Translations under genes and position numbers: made by a program
Part shown: positions 53,291-60,946 of the stretch, piece after piece
Layout of the letters: each line of letters begins with the position of its first letter
Position numbering within the stretch: position 1 is the stretch's first letter
Notes under the pieces: generated by a model
What the model saw: only the letters and a program-made list of their open reading frames with translations
The model's database searches: none
Told to the model about the DNA's origin: nothing
NCBI RefSeq assembly: GCF_016654005.1
Contig: NZ_JAEPWN010000011.1
Span: 41,200-105,199 of the forward strand
DNA from: Brevundimonas nasdae
Lineage (GTDB): Bacteria; Pseudomonadota; Alphaproteobacteria; Caulobacterales; Caulobacteraceae
DNA: 64,000 bases
Reading direction: 5' to 3'

Positions 53291-53443
53291 TCACCTTGTG
53301 ATTTCGCCGGGTGTTAATGGCGGTAGTTCATCGGGTGCGCCTGACGGATCGATTTCCGGAGCTGGGGCGGGGTCCGGCTGGATCTCGGGCTGTATTCCCG
53401 GCTCTGGAGTTTCGGGCTGTATTTCGGGGGGCACGTCGGTCAT
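53291..53443 (-). CDS. Proline/glutamate-rich small protein, 50 residues
   Basis: The minus strand from the ATG at 53443 encodes MTDVPPEIQPETPEPGIQP..., a chain of PE/PEIQP units ending DELPPLTPGEITR. A strong AAGGAG lies 8-9 bases upstream. It is predicted to be disordered. Similar short Pro-rich proteins occur in alphaproteobacteria, but I know no function. It sits between two stress-type genes. Confidence 0.65.
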   Translation of the reverse strand: MTDVPPEIQPETPEPGIQPEIQPDPAPAPEIDPSGAPDELPPLTPGEITR

Positions 53444-53508
53444 GGGGGACTCTCCTTCTGCAGGAGGAGAACGCGCCCATGTGCGCGATGTTCAGTCCCA
53501 TGTTTCGG

Positions 53509-53534
53509 GGAACCTTCGCGACGCGCCCTGGGTT
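53509..53534 (+). promoter_or_regulatory. Candidate EcfG/SigT-type promoter for the DUF883 gene
   Basis: GGAAC (53509-53513), 17-base spacer, GGTT (53531-53534), about 25 bases upstream of the DUF883 ATG. Same -35 and same -10 variant as the element before the KGG gene. Confidence 0.5.
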
Positions 53535-53558
53535 GATCGACAGAACCTGGAGAAGATC

Positions 53559-53849
53559 ATGGCCAAGACCCCCGTTTCATCAGCCGTCGATGACATCGTC
53601 ACAGAGGGCGAAGACCTGACCCACAAGCTCGGCCGCCAGGCTGACGACATCATCGCCAGCGCCAAGGATGGTGCGGATCGCACGGTCTCGTCTGTGCGTC
53701 AGGCGGTGCGTGAGGACGTCGGCCATGTGCGTGACAAGGCCGTCGAGCGCGCCGAAGAGGCGATCGACTCCATCCGTGACGCCCCGATCAAGTCGGTCCT
53801 CTACGCCGCAGGCATCGGCGTCATCATCGGCCTTCTGCTGAGCCGTTAG
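53559..53849 (+). CDS. DUF883 (ElaB/YqjD-like) membrane-anchored stress protein
   Basis: A 96-residue protein: a long amphipathic/coiled region rich in Asp, Glu, Arg and Ala (LTHKLGRQADDIIASAKDGADRTVSSVRQAVREDVGHVRDKAVERAEEAIDSI) and a C-terminal helix SVLYAAGIGVIIGLLLSR. This is the YqjD/ElaB layout; those proteins bind ribosomes at the membrane in stationary phase. ATG at 53559 follows GGAGAAG; a longer reading upstream overlaps the Pro-rich gene on the other strand and was rejected. Its stop overlaps the MBL gene stop. Confidence 0.88.
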   Translation: MAKTPVSSAVDDIVTEGEDLTHKLGRQADDIIASAKDGADRTVSSVRQAVREDVGHVRDKAVERAEEAIDSIRDAPIKSVLYAAGIGVIIGLLLSR

Positions 53850-54547
53850 GCCGGACCGGACGCCGGGCGCTGGATCGGCGCCCGTTGCAGGGCGGCGTCG
53901 GACACATAGGGGTTGGTCCGGCGCTCCTGTCCGAAGGTCGAGATCGGCCCGTGCCCCGGAACAAAGGTCACGTCGTCGCCCAGCGGCCACAGCTTCTCGA
54001 CGATGGCGCGGATCAAGGCGGGCGGGTCGCTCATCGGGAAGTCGGTGCGTCCAACCGATCCCTGGAACAGCACGTCCCCAACCTGGGCGAAGCGCGCCGC
54101 CCGGTTGAAGAAGATGACATGACCCGGCGTATGACCCGGACAATGGCGCACCTCCCATGTCGTTTGACCCAGCGACACGGTGTCGCCGTCCTCCAGCCAG
54201 CGGTCGGGCGTGAAGGGGCGGGCGTCGGGCAGGCCGTACATCCGACCGCTCTCAACGATTCGGTCGATCCAGAACTGGTCGGCCTTTTGCGGGCCAGTGA
54301 TCTGAACGCCGGACTTCTCCTGCATCTCCGCCGCCCCGCCTGCGTGATCCAGATGCCCGTGGGTGATCCATATCTGGTCCAGCGTCAGGCCGCGCCGCTC
54401 GACCTCGGCCAGAATCGCATCCACCGAACCGCCCGGATCAATGACCGCCGCCTTGTTCGTGGCGGTGCACCAGACGGTCGTGCAGTTCTGCTGAAGCGGC
54501 GTAACGGGCGTGACGAAGACGCCGATAGGGGAGGCTTGCTGGCTCAT
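53846..54547 (-). CDS. MBL-fold metallohydrolase (glyoxalase II-like)
   Basis: A 233-residue metallo-beta-lactamase fold protein. Zinc motif THGHLDHAGG (HxHxDH), DPGGSVDAIL, RHCPGHTPGHVIFF and GDVLFQGSVGRTDFP are all standard for the YcbL-type glyoxalase II branch, and GHGP near the end supplies the last His ligand. Likely hydrolyses a thioester such as S-lactoyl-glutathione. Convergent with the DUF883 gene by 4 bases and divergent from tig. Confidence 0.94.
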   Translation of the reverse strand: MSQQASPIGVFVTPVTPLQQNCTTVWCTATNKAAVIDPGGSVDAILAEVERRGLTLDQIWITHGHLDHAGGAAEMQEKSGVQITGPQKADQFWIDRIVESGRMYGLPDARPFTPDRWLEDGDTVSLGQTTWEVRHCPGHTPGHVIFFNRAARFAQVGDVLFQGSVGRTDFPMSDPPALIRAIVEKLWPLGDDVTFVPGHGPISTFGQERRTNPYVSDAALQRAPIQRPASGPA

Positions 54548-54604
54548 TTCCTCTAGATAGCGAGGCTGAGCGGCCCTTGAAACCGTCGAATGGACACGCC
54601 CGCG

Positions 54605-54633
54605 TTGACCTTTTCGGCCCTTCTCGACATAAG
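54605..54633 (+). promoter_or_regulatory. Possible housekeeping promoter for tig
   Basis: TTGACC at 54605-54610 with a weak -10-like CATAAG about 17 bases later, roughly 110 bases upstream of tig. Only the -35 is convincing. Confidence 0.3.
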
Positions 54634-54740
54634 GGCGGGCTTCGAGGTGCCGCTCCTGACAAGGGGCGGCCTTCTTGCTTTATCCATTCCGCGCTGGGCC
54701 CTCTGGGGTTCACGCGCCACAGAGCGTCAGAATCCCGACC

Positions 54741-56087
54741 ATGCAAGTCGTCGAAAAGTCGAACGAAGGCCTCAGCCGCGTGATCGCGGTGACCATCCCA
54801 GTCGCGGAGCTGAACGAGAAGCTCGAAGCCCGCGTCAAGGAAGTCGCCCCGCAAGTGAAGCTGAAGGGCTTCCGTCCGGGCAAGGTGCCGGTCGCGCACG
54901 TCAAGAAGACCTTCGGCCGTGAGTTCATGGGCGAAATCATCAACGCCGAGCTGAACGAAACCAGCCAGAAGGCCCTGGACGAAGCCAAGATTCGTCCGGC
55001 CGCGCCCGCCGAGATGAAGCTGACGTCCGACATGGACAAGGTCATCGCCGGTCAGGAAGACCTGGCCTATGAAATGTCGCTGGAAGTCATGCCCGACTTC
55101 ACCCCGGTTGATCCCAAGACGCTGAAGCTGGAACGCCCGACCTATGAAGCGTCGGACGCCGATCTGGACGAAGCCCTGACGGAACTGGCCGGTCAGGCCA
55201 AGACCTACGAGGACAAGAAGGGCAAGACCGTCAAGGCCGCCGAAGGCGACCAACTGACGATCGATTTCCTGGGCAAGCTGGACGGCGAGCCTTTCGAAGG
55301 CGGCGCTGCTGAAGATGCTGATCTGGTGATCGGCTCGGGCCGCTTCATCCCCGGCTTCGAAGAGCAACTGACGGGCGCCAAGGTCGGCGAGGAAAAGACC
55401 ATCGAGGTCACCTTCCCTGAGAACTACCAGGCCGCCAATCTGGCCGGCAAACTGGCCACCTTCGACATCAAGGTGAAGGCCATCAAGGCTGAAGCCGAAG
55501 CCAAGATCGACGACGAGTTCGCCACCCGCATCGGTCTGGAATCGCTGGACAAGCTGAAGGAACTGCTGAGCCAGAACCTGAACCAGCAATACGCCGGCGC
55601 CGCCCGCTTCAAGCTGAAGCGCGCCCTGCTGGACCAACTGGACGAAGCCCACGACTTCCCGCTGCCGCCGAAGATGGTGGAAGCCGAGTTCGACGGCATC
55701 TGGCAACAGGTCGAGGCCGACAAGGCCGCTGGCCGTCTGCCGGAAGAAGACGCCGCCAAGTCCGACGAAGACCTGAAGGCCGAGTACAAGAAGATCGCCG
55801 AGCGCCGCGTGCGCCTGGGTCTGGTGCTGGCTGAAATCGGCCGCGCCAACAACGTTCAGGTCACCGACCAGGAACTGAACGCCGCCATCCTGCAGGAAGC
55901 CCGCAACTATCCGGGCCAGGAACAGGCCGTCCTGAACTTCTACCGCCAGAACCCGAACGCCGCCGCCCAGATGCGCGCGCCAATCTACGAAGAGAAGGTC
56001 GTCGACCTGATCGTCGGCGTCGCCGACGTCACCGACAAGCCGATCACCAAGGAAGAACTGCTCAAGGAAGACGACGAAGAGGCGTGA
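54741..56087 (+). CDS. tig: Trigger factor
   Basis: A 448-residue ribosome-associated chaperone and prolyl isomerase. The N-terminal ribosome-binding domain contains the signature [17 protein letters not shown]; the FKBP-like PPIase domain follows around 160-245 ([47 protein letters not shown]); the C-terminal helical arms close the protein. ATG at 54741 gives the family start [13 protein letters not shown]. It begins the tig-clpP-clpX-lon quality-control block, conserved in order across bacteria, and ends in an intrinsic terminator. Confidence 0.98.
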   Translation: MQVVEKSNEGLSRVIAVTIPVAELNEKLEARVKEVAPQVKLKGFRPGKVPVAHVKKTFGREFMGEIINAELNETSQKALDEAKIRPAAPAEMKLTSDMDKVIAGQEDLAYEMSLEVMPDFTPVDPKTLKLERPTYEASDADLDEALTELAGQAKTYEDKKGKTVKAAEGDQLTIDFLGKLDGEPFEGGAAEDADLVIGSGRFIPGFEEQLTGAKVGEEKTIEVTFPENYQAANLAGKLATFDIKVKAIKAEAEAKIDDEFATRIGLESLDKLKELLSQNLNQQYAGAARFKLKRALLDQLDEAHDFPLPPKMVEAEFDGIWQQVEADKAAGRLPEEDAAKSDEDLKAEYKKIAERRVRLGLVLAEIGRANNVQVTDQELNAAILQEARNYPGQEQAVLNFYRQNPNAAAQMRAPIYEEKVVDLIVGVADVTDKPITKEELLKEDDEEA

Positions 56088-56142
56088 TTTAAGCCATCTT
56101 ACGGATAGGTAACTGTCCGTCGTTGCACTTTTTCGGCAAATG

Positions 56143-56172
56143 AAAAGGGTCCGCTGTCGCGGGCCCTTTTTT
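56143..56172 (+). terminator. Intrinsic terminator after tig
   Basis: GGGTCCGC/GCGGGCCC 8-bp stem with a TGTC loop, preceded by AAAA and followed by TTTTTT. Confidence 0.9.
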
Positions 56173-56188
56173 GCTTTGGGAGATGGTT

Positions 56189-57100
56189 ATGGCGTTTTGG
56201 GCGATGTTGGCGCTGTCAGCTGGTTTGACTACATCTCAGGCGCAGGCGCCGGTTCAGTCCCAGGCCCCGGCATCAACGGCTGCGCCAAGCCAGGTCGAGG
56301 ATGTGGAAGTCGTGGCGCGCATGCGCGCCGCCCAGGTCCGCGAGCGCGTTGACGCCTTCATCGAAACCAATATGGCGCCTGCGCCGGGCCGCCCGTTGGC
56401 GCGTTGGAACAAGCCGGTCTGTGTCGCAACCGCCTATCTGTCACCGCAGTATGCTCAGGCGGTGATTGATCGTGTCGCGGCTCGAATCATAGAGGCTGGC
56501 GGCGATGTCGCGGGACCCGGATGCAAGGCCGACGTGATGATCGTCGGCTCTGAGAATGGTGCGGAAACGGCGCAAACCCTTGTTAAGAGCGACCCGCGCG
56601 GGTTTCGGCCCTCACGCAGCGCCACTGATCGCGGCTCTGTTGCACTGCGTCGCTTCCAAGAAGGCGACGCACCTGTGCGTTGGTGGCATGTCAGCCTGCC
56701 CGTTAATGTCGACACCGGGGAGTTGGCGGTCCACCTGGACGGCGAAGAATATCCAACCAATACAGTGCGTGACGCCTCGCGACTGCGCACGAATGTGCGT
56801 GATGATTTGGCGCGTATCGTCGTCGTCATTGATTTCAGCAAGACGGCGAATATCCGCATGAGCGCGCTGGTCGACTATGTGGCGTTCGTGGCCTTGGCCC
56901 AGGTCAACCCTGACGGAGATACTGCTGGGCAGGACACGATACTGAATCTGTTTGCTGACCCTCAAAACATTACTGAACTTAGTCAATGGGATCGCGACTA
57001 TCTGGCCGCCTTGTATAAGGCCGTGCCAAACCGCCCCAATGTTCGTCAGCAGGCGCGCGGCATCGCAGAAGAAGTCATTCGTCAACGAAACGGGCGCTAG
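56189..57100 (+). CDS. Hypothetical secreted protein between tig and clpP
   Basis: About 303 residues. A signal peptide (MAFWAMLALSAGLTTSQAQA) is followed by a Pro/Ala/Gln linker and a soluble region of about 260 residues with WNKPVCVATAYLSPQYAQAVIDRVAARIIEAGG, a CKADVMIVGSE strand, and DLARIVVVIDFSKTANIRMSALVDYVAFVALAQVNPD. The two Cys flank the first domain and may form a disulfide. I recognise no family; the alternation looks like an alpha/beta fold. I chose ATG 56189, 6 bases after GGGAG; alternatives at 56183 and 56171 (TTG, inside the tig terminator) exist. Base composition looks slightly less G/C-biased than tig and clpP. Confidence 0.75.
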   Translation: MAFWAMLALSAGLTTSQAQAPVQSQAPASTAAPSQVEDVEVVARMRAAQVRERVDAFIETNMAPAPGRPLARWNKPVCVATAYLSPQYAQAVIDRVAARIIEAGGDVAGPGCKADVMIVGSENGAETAQTLVKSDPRGFRPSRSATDRGSVALRRFQEGDAPVRWWHVSLPVNVDTGELAVHLDGEEYPTNTVRDASRLRTNVRDDLARIVVVIDFSKTANIRMSALVDYVAFVALAQVNPDGDTAGQDTILNLFADPQNITELSQWDRDYLAALYKAVPNRPNVRQQARGIAEEVIRQRNGR

Positions 57101-57204
57101 GCTGACTGTTCCAGCTTATGCGCCTTGCGCCAGACCGGGGCGGACGCGATATGCTGGGTTGAAGAGGCTGCGACTCAAACGCCTCCACGCACTCGAGAGA
57201 CCAT

Positions 57205-57852
57205 ATGCGCGATCCGATCGAACTGATGAATATGAACCTGGTGCCGATGGTGGTGGAGCAATCCAGCCGCGGCGAGCGCTCCTTCGACATCTTCTCGCGC
57301 CTGCTGCGTGAGCGGATCATCTTCCTGACCGGTCCGTTCGAAGACGGCATGGCGTCGCTGATCTGCGCCCAACTGCTGTTCCTGGAATCGGAAAACCCGA
57401 AGAAGGAAATCAGCATGTACATCAACAGCCCCGGCGGTCAGGTGACCTCGGCGCTCGCGATCTACGATACCATGCAATACATCAAGAGCCCGGTTTCGAC
57501 CGTGGTCATGGGCATGGCCGCTTCTGCCGGCTCGCTGATTCTGACGGCCGGTGAGGCGGGGCAGCGCATCGCCCTGCCGAACGCCCGCGTCATGGTGCAC
57601 CAGCCCTCGGGCGGTTTCCGGGGCCAGGCTTCGGACATCGAACTGCACGCCGCCGACATCCGCTACACCAAGAAGCGCCTCAACGAGATCTACGTCCACC
57701 ACACGGGCCGGACCTATGAGGAAGTCGAAAAGACGCTGGACCGCGACCACTTCATGTCGGCGGAAGAAGCCAAGGCCTGGGGAATCGTCGACCACGTCTA
57801 TGATCGCCGCGAACAGGCTGACGCCGACGGCGTGAAGACGCCCGGAAACTGA
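57205..57852 (+). CDS. clpP: ATP-dependent Clp protease proteolytic subunit
   Basis: A 215-residue serine protease subunit. The catalytic Ser is at about 107 in GMAASAGS, His at about 132 in MVHQPSGG, and the Asp lies in the [11 protein letters not shown] region. [17 protein letters not shown] and [12 protein letters not shown] are family signatures. Forms a tetradecameric chamber with ClpX, encoded 1.2 kb downstream; in Caulobacter ClpXP degrades cell-cycle regulators such as CtrA. An intrinsic terminator follows. Confidence 0.98.
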   Translation: MRDPIELMNMNLVPMVVEQSSRGERSFDIFSRLLRERIIFLTGPFEDGMASLICAQLLFLESENPKKEISMYINSPGGQVTSALAIYDTMQYIKSPVSTVVMGMAASAGSLILTAGEAGQRIALPNARVMVHQPSGGFRGQASDIELHAADIRYTKKRLNEIYVHHTGRTYEEVEKTLDRDHFMSAEEAKAWGIVDHVYDRREQADADGVKTPGN

Positions 57853-57871
57853 TCCGGTTCGATCATTGAAC

Positions 57872-57905
57872 GGAAAAGGCGCGCCAGCCCGGTGCGCCTT
57901 TTTCT
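57872..57905 (+). terminator. Intrinsic terminator after clpP
   Basis: AAAAGGCGCGCC / GGTGCGCCTTTTT stem (one G-T pair) around AGCCC, ending in a T-run. Confidence 0.85.
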
Positions 57906-57925
57906 TTGTGTGCTATCAGGCGGCC

Positions 57926-58246
57926 ATGCAGTTCACGAGAGATCAGAGCGGCGTCGTCGAAGTCGATGGCGAAAACTACGAGTGGGAGCTTCGCCGCCAG
58001 CCCCAGCCTAAGGGTGGCGGCGCCTGGGACGGCATGGCCGTGTCCCTGCGCCACCAGGACTACAAGCGCGAAGCCATCGTCCAGTTCCCCATGCCCCTGC
58101 GCGCCAATGGCCGCCCGGACGTGGAGAAGCAGCGGGTCAATGTCGACGCCGTCCGCAACGCCGTCACCGCCGCCATCGAGGCGGGCTGGAACCCGGCCTC
58201 ACGCGGCAAGCCCGTCGTCTTCGACGTGGATGCCGACGGGCGCTGA
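57926..58246 (+). CDS. Conserved-looking hypothetical cytoplasmic protein, 106 residues
   Basis: Starts at the ATG at 57926: MQFTRDQSGVVEVDGENYEWELRRQPQPKGGGAWDGMAV spread over the first 40 residues, then REAIVQFPMPLRANGRPDVEKQRVNVDAVRNAVTAAIEAGWNPASRGKPVVFDVD. No signal peptide or membrane helix. Codon use matches neighbours and the stops of this and the HAD gene are 4 bases apart. I recognise no family; small beta-rich proteins like this sit between clpP and clpX only in this lineage as far as I can tell from memory. Confidence 0.8.
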   Translation: MQFTRDQSGVVEVDGENYEWELRRQPQPKGGGAWDGMAVSLRHQDYKREAIVQFPMPLRANGRPDVEKQRVNVDAVRNAVTAAIEAGWNPASRGKPVVFDVDADGR

Positions 58247-58250
58247 TCGT

Positions 58251-58898
58251 TCAGGGTTTCTGGGTGAAGACTCTGAAGCCCGGCTCCTGCGCCATGGCCA
58301 GCATCTCGGTGTCGCCTGAGGTGTCGCCATAGGCGGCGGTCAGCACCATGTCCTGTCCATAGGCGGCCTTCAGGCGGCGCACCTTCTCCTCGGCGCGGCA
58401 GTTGGGACCGGCGAACTCGCCCGTTATCCGGTCGTCGGCGTCAAACACGAACTCGGTGCCCAGCAGGGCCTCGGCGCCCAGTTTGCGGGCGAAAGGGGCG
58501 ACAGTTGAGGTGGGGGAGGCGGTCACGATCACGCGATGAGCGCCGCGTTCGCCCCACTCATCCCACGTCTTCATCGCATCCGGCCGCATGAAGCGGGGCC
58601 AGATCTGGTCGGCGAAGCGGGCGGCGTCGGCCTCCAGCGTGGCGCGGTCAACGCCCAGCAGAAACTCGCGCACCGAGGCGGCCTTGATCCGTCCCCGGTC
58701 GCGATTCCGCGCATAGGCCGCCACGGCGGGCGCCAGCCTGACCAGCCCCAGCATCCAGCCGCCCGGACCCGCACGCCAGCGCAGGAATTCGGTGAAACTG
58801 TCGCGAATCGTCAGGGTGCCGTCAAAATCGAACGCCACGATCGGCTGTCCGTCGACGACGGACTGGCGAAATTCTTGCACGCTGCCCATGTCAGACAT
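58251..58898 (-). CDS. HAD-IB family phosphatase (SerB-like)
   Basis: A 215-residue HAD subfamily IB hydrolase. Motif I VAFDFDGTLTIRDSF (nucleophile and acid Asp), cap helices, motif II VIVTASPTS, a Lys in RAEEKVRRLKAAYG, and motif IV YGDTSGDTEMLAMA. Similar proteins are phosphoserine phosphatase-like or lipid-linked phosphatases such as PgpC; the latter match is attractive because of length and WRAGPGGWMLGLV, but unproven. Start ATG at 58898; a second ATG at 58889 is possible. Confidence 0.9.
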   Translation of the reverse strand: MSDMGSVQEFRQSVVDGQPIVAFDFDGTLTIRDSFTEFLRWRAGPGGWMLGLVRLAPAVAAYARNRDRGRIKAASVREFLLGVDRATLEADAARFADQIWPRFMRPDAMKTWDEWGERGAHRVIVTASPTSTVAPFARKLGAEALLGTEFVFDADDRITGEFAGPNCRAEEKVRRLKAAYGQDMVLTAAYGDTSGDTEMLAMAQEPGFRVFTQKP

Positions 58899-59092
58899 TC
58901 GCCTTGATCCCCAGCGAGACTGAACGATCCACGCGCTGCAACATTTCCCTCCTGCCTTCGGGGTTGTCGCGGAACGATGGATGGGTGATTGTCATTTTTT
59001 GAAGACCTTCGCGTCCAGAGTGCTGGAATCAATGTGAGGGAAGCGCGTTTCGGGCCATTTCGGTCCGCGCCGCGGGAGTGAGATAAGGGTCT

Positions 59093-60361
59093 ATGACCAA
59101 AGCAGCCGGCTCTGACGCCAAAAGCACCCTCTACTGCTCGTTCTGCGGAAAGAGCCAGCATGAGGTGCGTAAACTCATCGCAGGCCCGACCGTGTTCATC
59201 TGCGATGAATGCGTCGAACTCTGCATGGACATCATCCGCGAAGAGCACAAGATCGGCTTCAAGAAGACCTCTGACGGGGTTCCGACGCCGAAAGAGATTC
59301 GCGACGTCCTGGACGATTACGTCATCGGCCAGTCGCACGCCAAGAAGGTGCTCTCGGTCGCCGTCCACAACCATTACAAGCGCTTGAACCACGCGACGAA
59401 GAACAACGACGTCGAACTGGCCAAGTCGAACATCATGCTGATCGGGCCGACAGGCTCGGGCAAGACGCTGCTGGCCCAGACGCTGGCGCGCATCATCGAC
59501 GTGCCCTTCACCATGGCTGACGCCACGACCCTGACCGAAGCCGGTTATGTGGGTGAAGATGTCGAGAACATCATCCTGAAGCTGCTTCAGGCCTCCGACT
59601 ACAACGTTGAACGGGCTCAGCGCGGCATCGTCTATATCGACGAAATCGACAAGATTTCGCGCAAGTCCGACAACCCCTCGATCACCCGCGATGTCTCGGG
59701 CGAGGGCGTGCAGCAAGCTCTGCTGAAGATCATGGAAGGCACCGTCGCCTCCGTGCCGCCGCAGGGTGGCCGCAAGCACCCGCAGCAGGAGTTCCTGCAG
59801 GTCGACACCGCCAACATCCTGTTCATCGTCGGCGGCGCCTTCGCGGGTCTGGAGAAGGTGATCTCGGCGCGCGGCGAGGGGGCCTCCATCGGCTTCGGCG
59901 CCAAGGTCAAGGAAATCGACGAACGCCGCACGGGCGACATCCTCAAGAATGTTGAGCCTGACGACCTGATGCGTTTCGGCCTGATCCCCGAGTTCATCGG
60001 CCGTCTGCCGGTCCTGGCGACGCTGGAGGATCTGGACGAGGCGGCCCTGGTCACCATCCTGACCGAGCCGAAGAACGCCCTGGTCAAACAGTACAAGCGT
60101 CTGTTCGAGATGGAGAATGTCGAACTGACCTTCACCGACGACGCCCTGATCGCCGTCGCCAAGAAGGCCATCACCCGCAAGACCGGCGCACGTGGCCTGC
60201 GTTCGATCCTGGAAGGCATTCTGCTGGAAACCATGTTCGAACTGCCGACCTTCGAAGGCGTCGAAGAGGTCGTGGTCAACGCCGAAGTCATCGACGGCAA
60301 GGCCCAGCCCCTGCTGATCTACTCCGAAGCCTCCAAGAAAAAGGCTGATGGCGCCGCCTGA
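59093..60361 (+). CDS. clpX: ATP-dependent Clp protease ATP-binding subunit
   Basis: A 422-residue AAA+ unfoldase. N-terminal zinc-binding domain [15 protein letters not shown]...ICDECVELC (four Cys), Walker A GPTGSGKT, Walker [10 protein letters not shown], the GYVGEDVE pore loop, and the IGF-type loop for ClpP docking around [11 protein letters not shown]. The sensor regions and C-terminal small domain are complete. Partner of ClpP. Strong terminator at 60384-60419. Confidence 0.98.
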   Translation: MTKAAGSDAKSTLYCSFCGKSQHEVRKLIAGPTVFICDECVELCMDIIREEHKIGFKKTSDGVPTPKEIRDVLDDYVIGQSHAKKVLSVAVHNHYKRLNHATKNNDVELAKSNIMLIGPTGSGKTLLAQTLARIIDVPFTMADATTLTEAGYVGEDVENIILKLLQASDYNVERAQRGIVYIDEIDKISRKSDNPSITRDVSGEGVQQALLKIMEGTVASVPPQGGRKHPQQEFLQVDTANILFIVGGAFAGLEKVISARGEGASIGFGAKVKEIDERRTGDILKNVEPDDLMRFGLIPEFIGRLPVLATLEDLDEAALVTILTEPKNALVKQYKRLFEMENVELTFTDDALIAVAKKAITRKTGARGLRSILEGILLETMFELPTFEGVEEVVVNAEVIDGKAQPLLIYSEASKKKADGAA

Positions 60362-60383
60362 TCTAGCGGAAAACTGAGATGCG

Positions 60384-60419
60384 AAAGGCCGGTGCGGGCG
60401 ACTGCACCGGCCTTTTTTT
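60384..60419 (+). terminator. Intrinsic terminator after clpX
   Basis: AAGGCCGGTGC pairs with GCACCGGCCTT around a short loop, followed by TTTTTTT. Confidence 0.93.
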
Positions 60420-60450
60420 CATGAGCGCGGTGCCTTCGCCCCCCTTCGGA

Positions 60451-60546
60451 TCCGGGTCTTTAGGCCAAGCGGCCCTACGCCCGGAATGACGAAAGAAAGC
60501 AGCACACACCACAAACCGTCATCCTTGGGACAAGTCCAAGGATGAC
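60451..60546. repeat. Two adjacent REP-like hairpins
   Basis: First hairpin 60451-60485: TCCGGG...CCCGGA with an inner GGCC-AAGC-GGCC. Second 60518-60546: GTCATCCTTGG/CCAAGGATGAC, an 11-bp perfect stem with a 7-base loop. Both are followed by ATGACGAA, and the pair is spaced 32 bases. This looks like a dispersed intergenic repeat of the kind common in Caulobacterales. Confidence 0.65.
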
Positions 60547-60946
60547 GAAGTGAGAGGAAGTGACTGCTGCGCGCCGAACTGATCGGCCACCACGCACGTC
60601 TCGACGCCATCCTTTTAGAAAAAATCGCCGAGGCCGACGAGCGGAAGCGGATTCGCGAGGCTCGACTTCAGGCGTTTTCGGAGTGAAGGCCCTCCGGACA
60701 AGGGGTTTTCCGTCTCGCGCGACTGAATAAGCCGCCCGCGCACCTCGCACAGAACCACTGATTTTGCGGCAATGCAGCACACAGATGTGGGCTGTTGCGC
60801 GGTTGCGCTTGAACCGCATCGCGCACAAACCACATACTCATTCGAACGCCGTCGGAATCGACGGGTCGTCACGCGCTGGCCGGGCCTTTTGCCCGGGCGA
60901 CCGTGGCGGCGGGCCGGAGATCATCAATGGCCCAGGAGTATGCATC
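60547..60946. other. Long lon upstream region
   Basis: About 400 bases without a convincing gene. A 40-codon reading at 60564-60686 (LIGHHARLDAILLEKIAEADERKRIREARLQAF) looks protein-like but has no start codon and follows a stop directly; it may be a gene remnant. CTTGAA at 60808-60813 is a possible heat-shock -35. Confidence 0.45.
60808..60835 (+). promoter_or_regulatory. Possible heat-shock (sigma-32) promoter for lon
   Basis: CTTGAA, a 16-base spacer, then CCACAT, about 112 bases upstream of the lon ATG. The -35 matches the sigma-32 consensus; the -10 is only a partial match. lon is sigma-32 controlled in many proteobacteria. Confidence 0.3.

Noticed and set aside
53259..53558. 100-codon upstream extension of the DUF883 gene
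   Set aside because: The extension is antisense to the Pro-rich gene and crosses the candidate promoter; DUF883 proteins start at the ATG at 53559.
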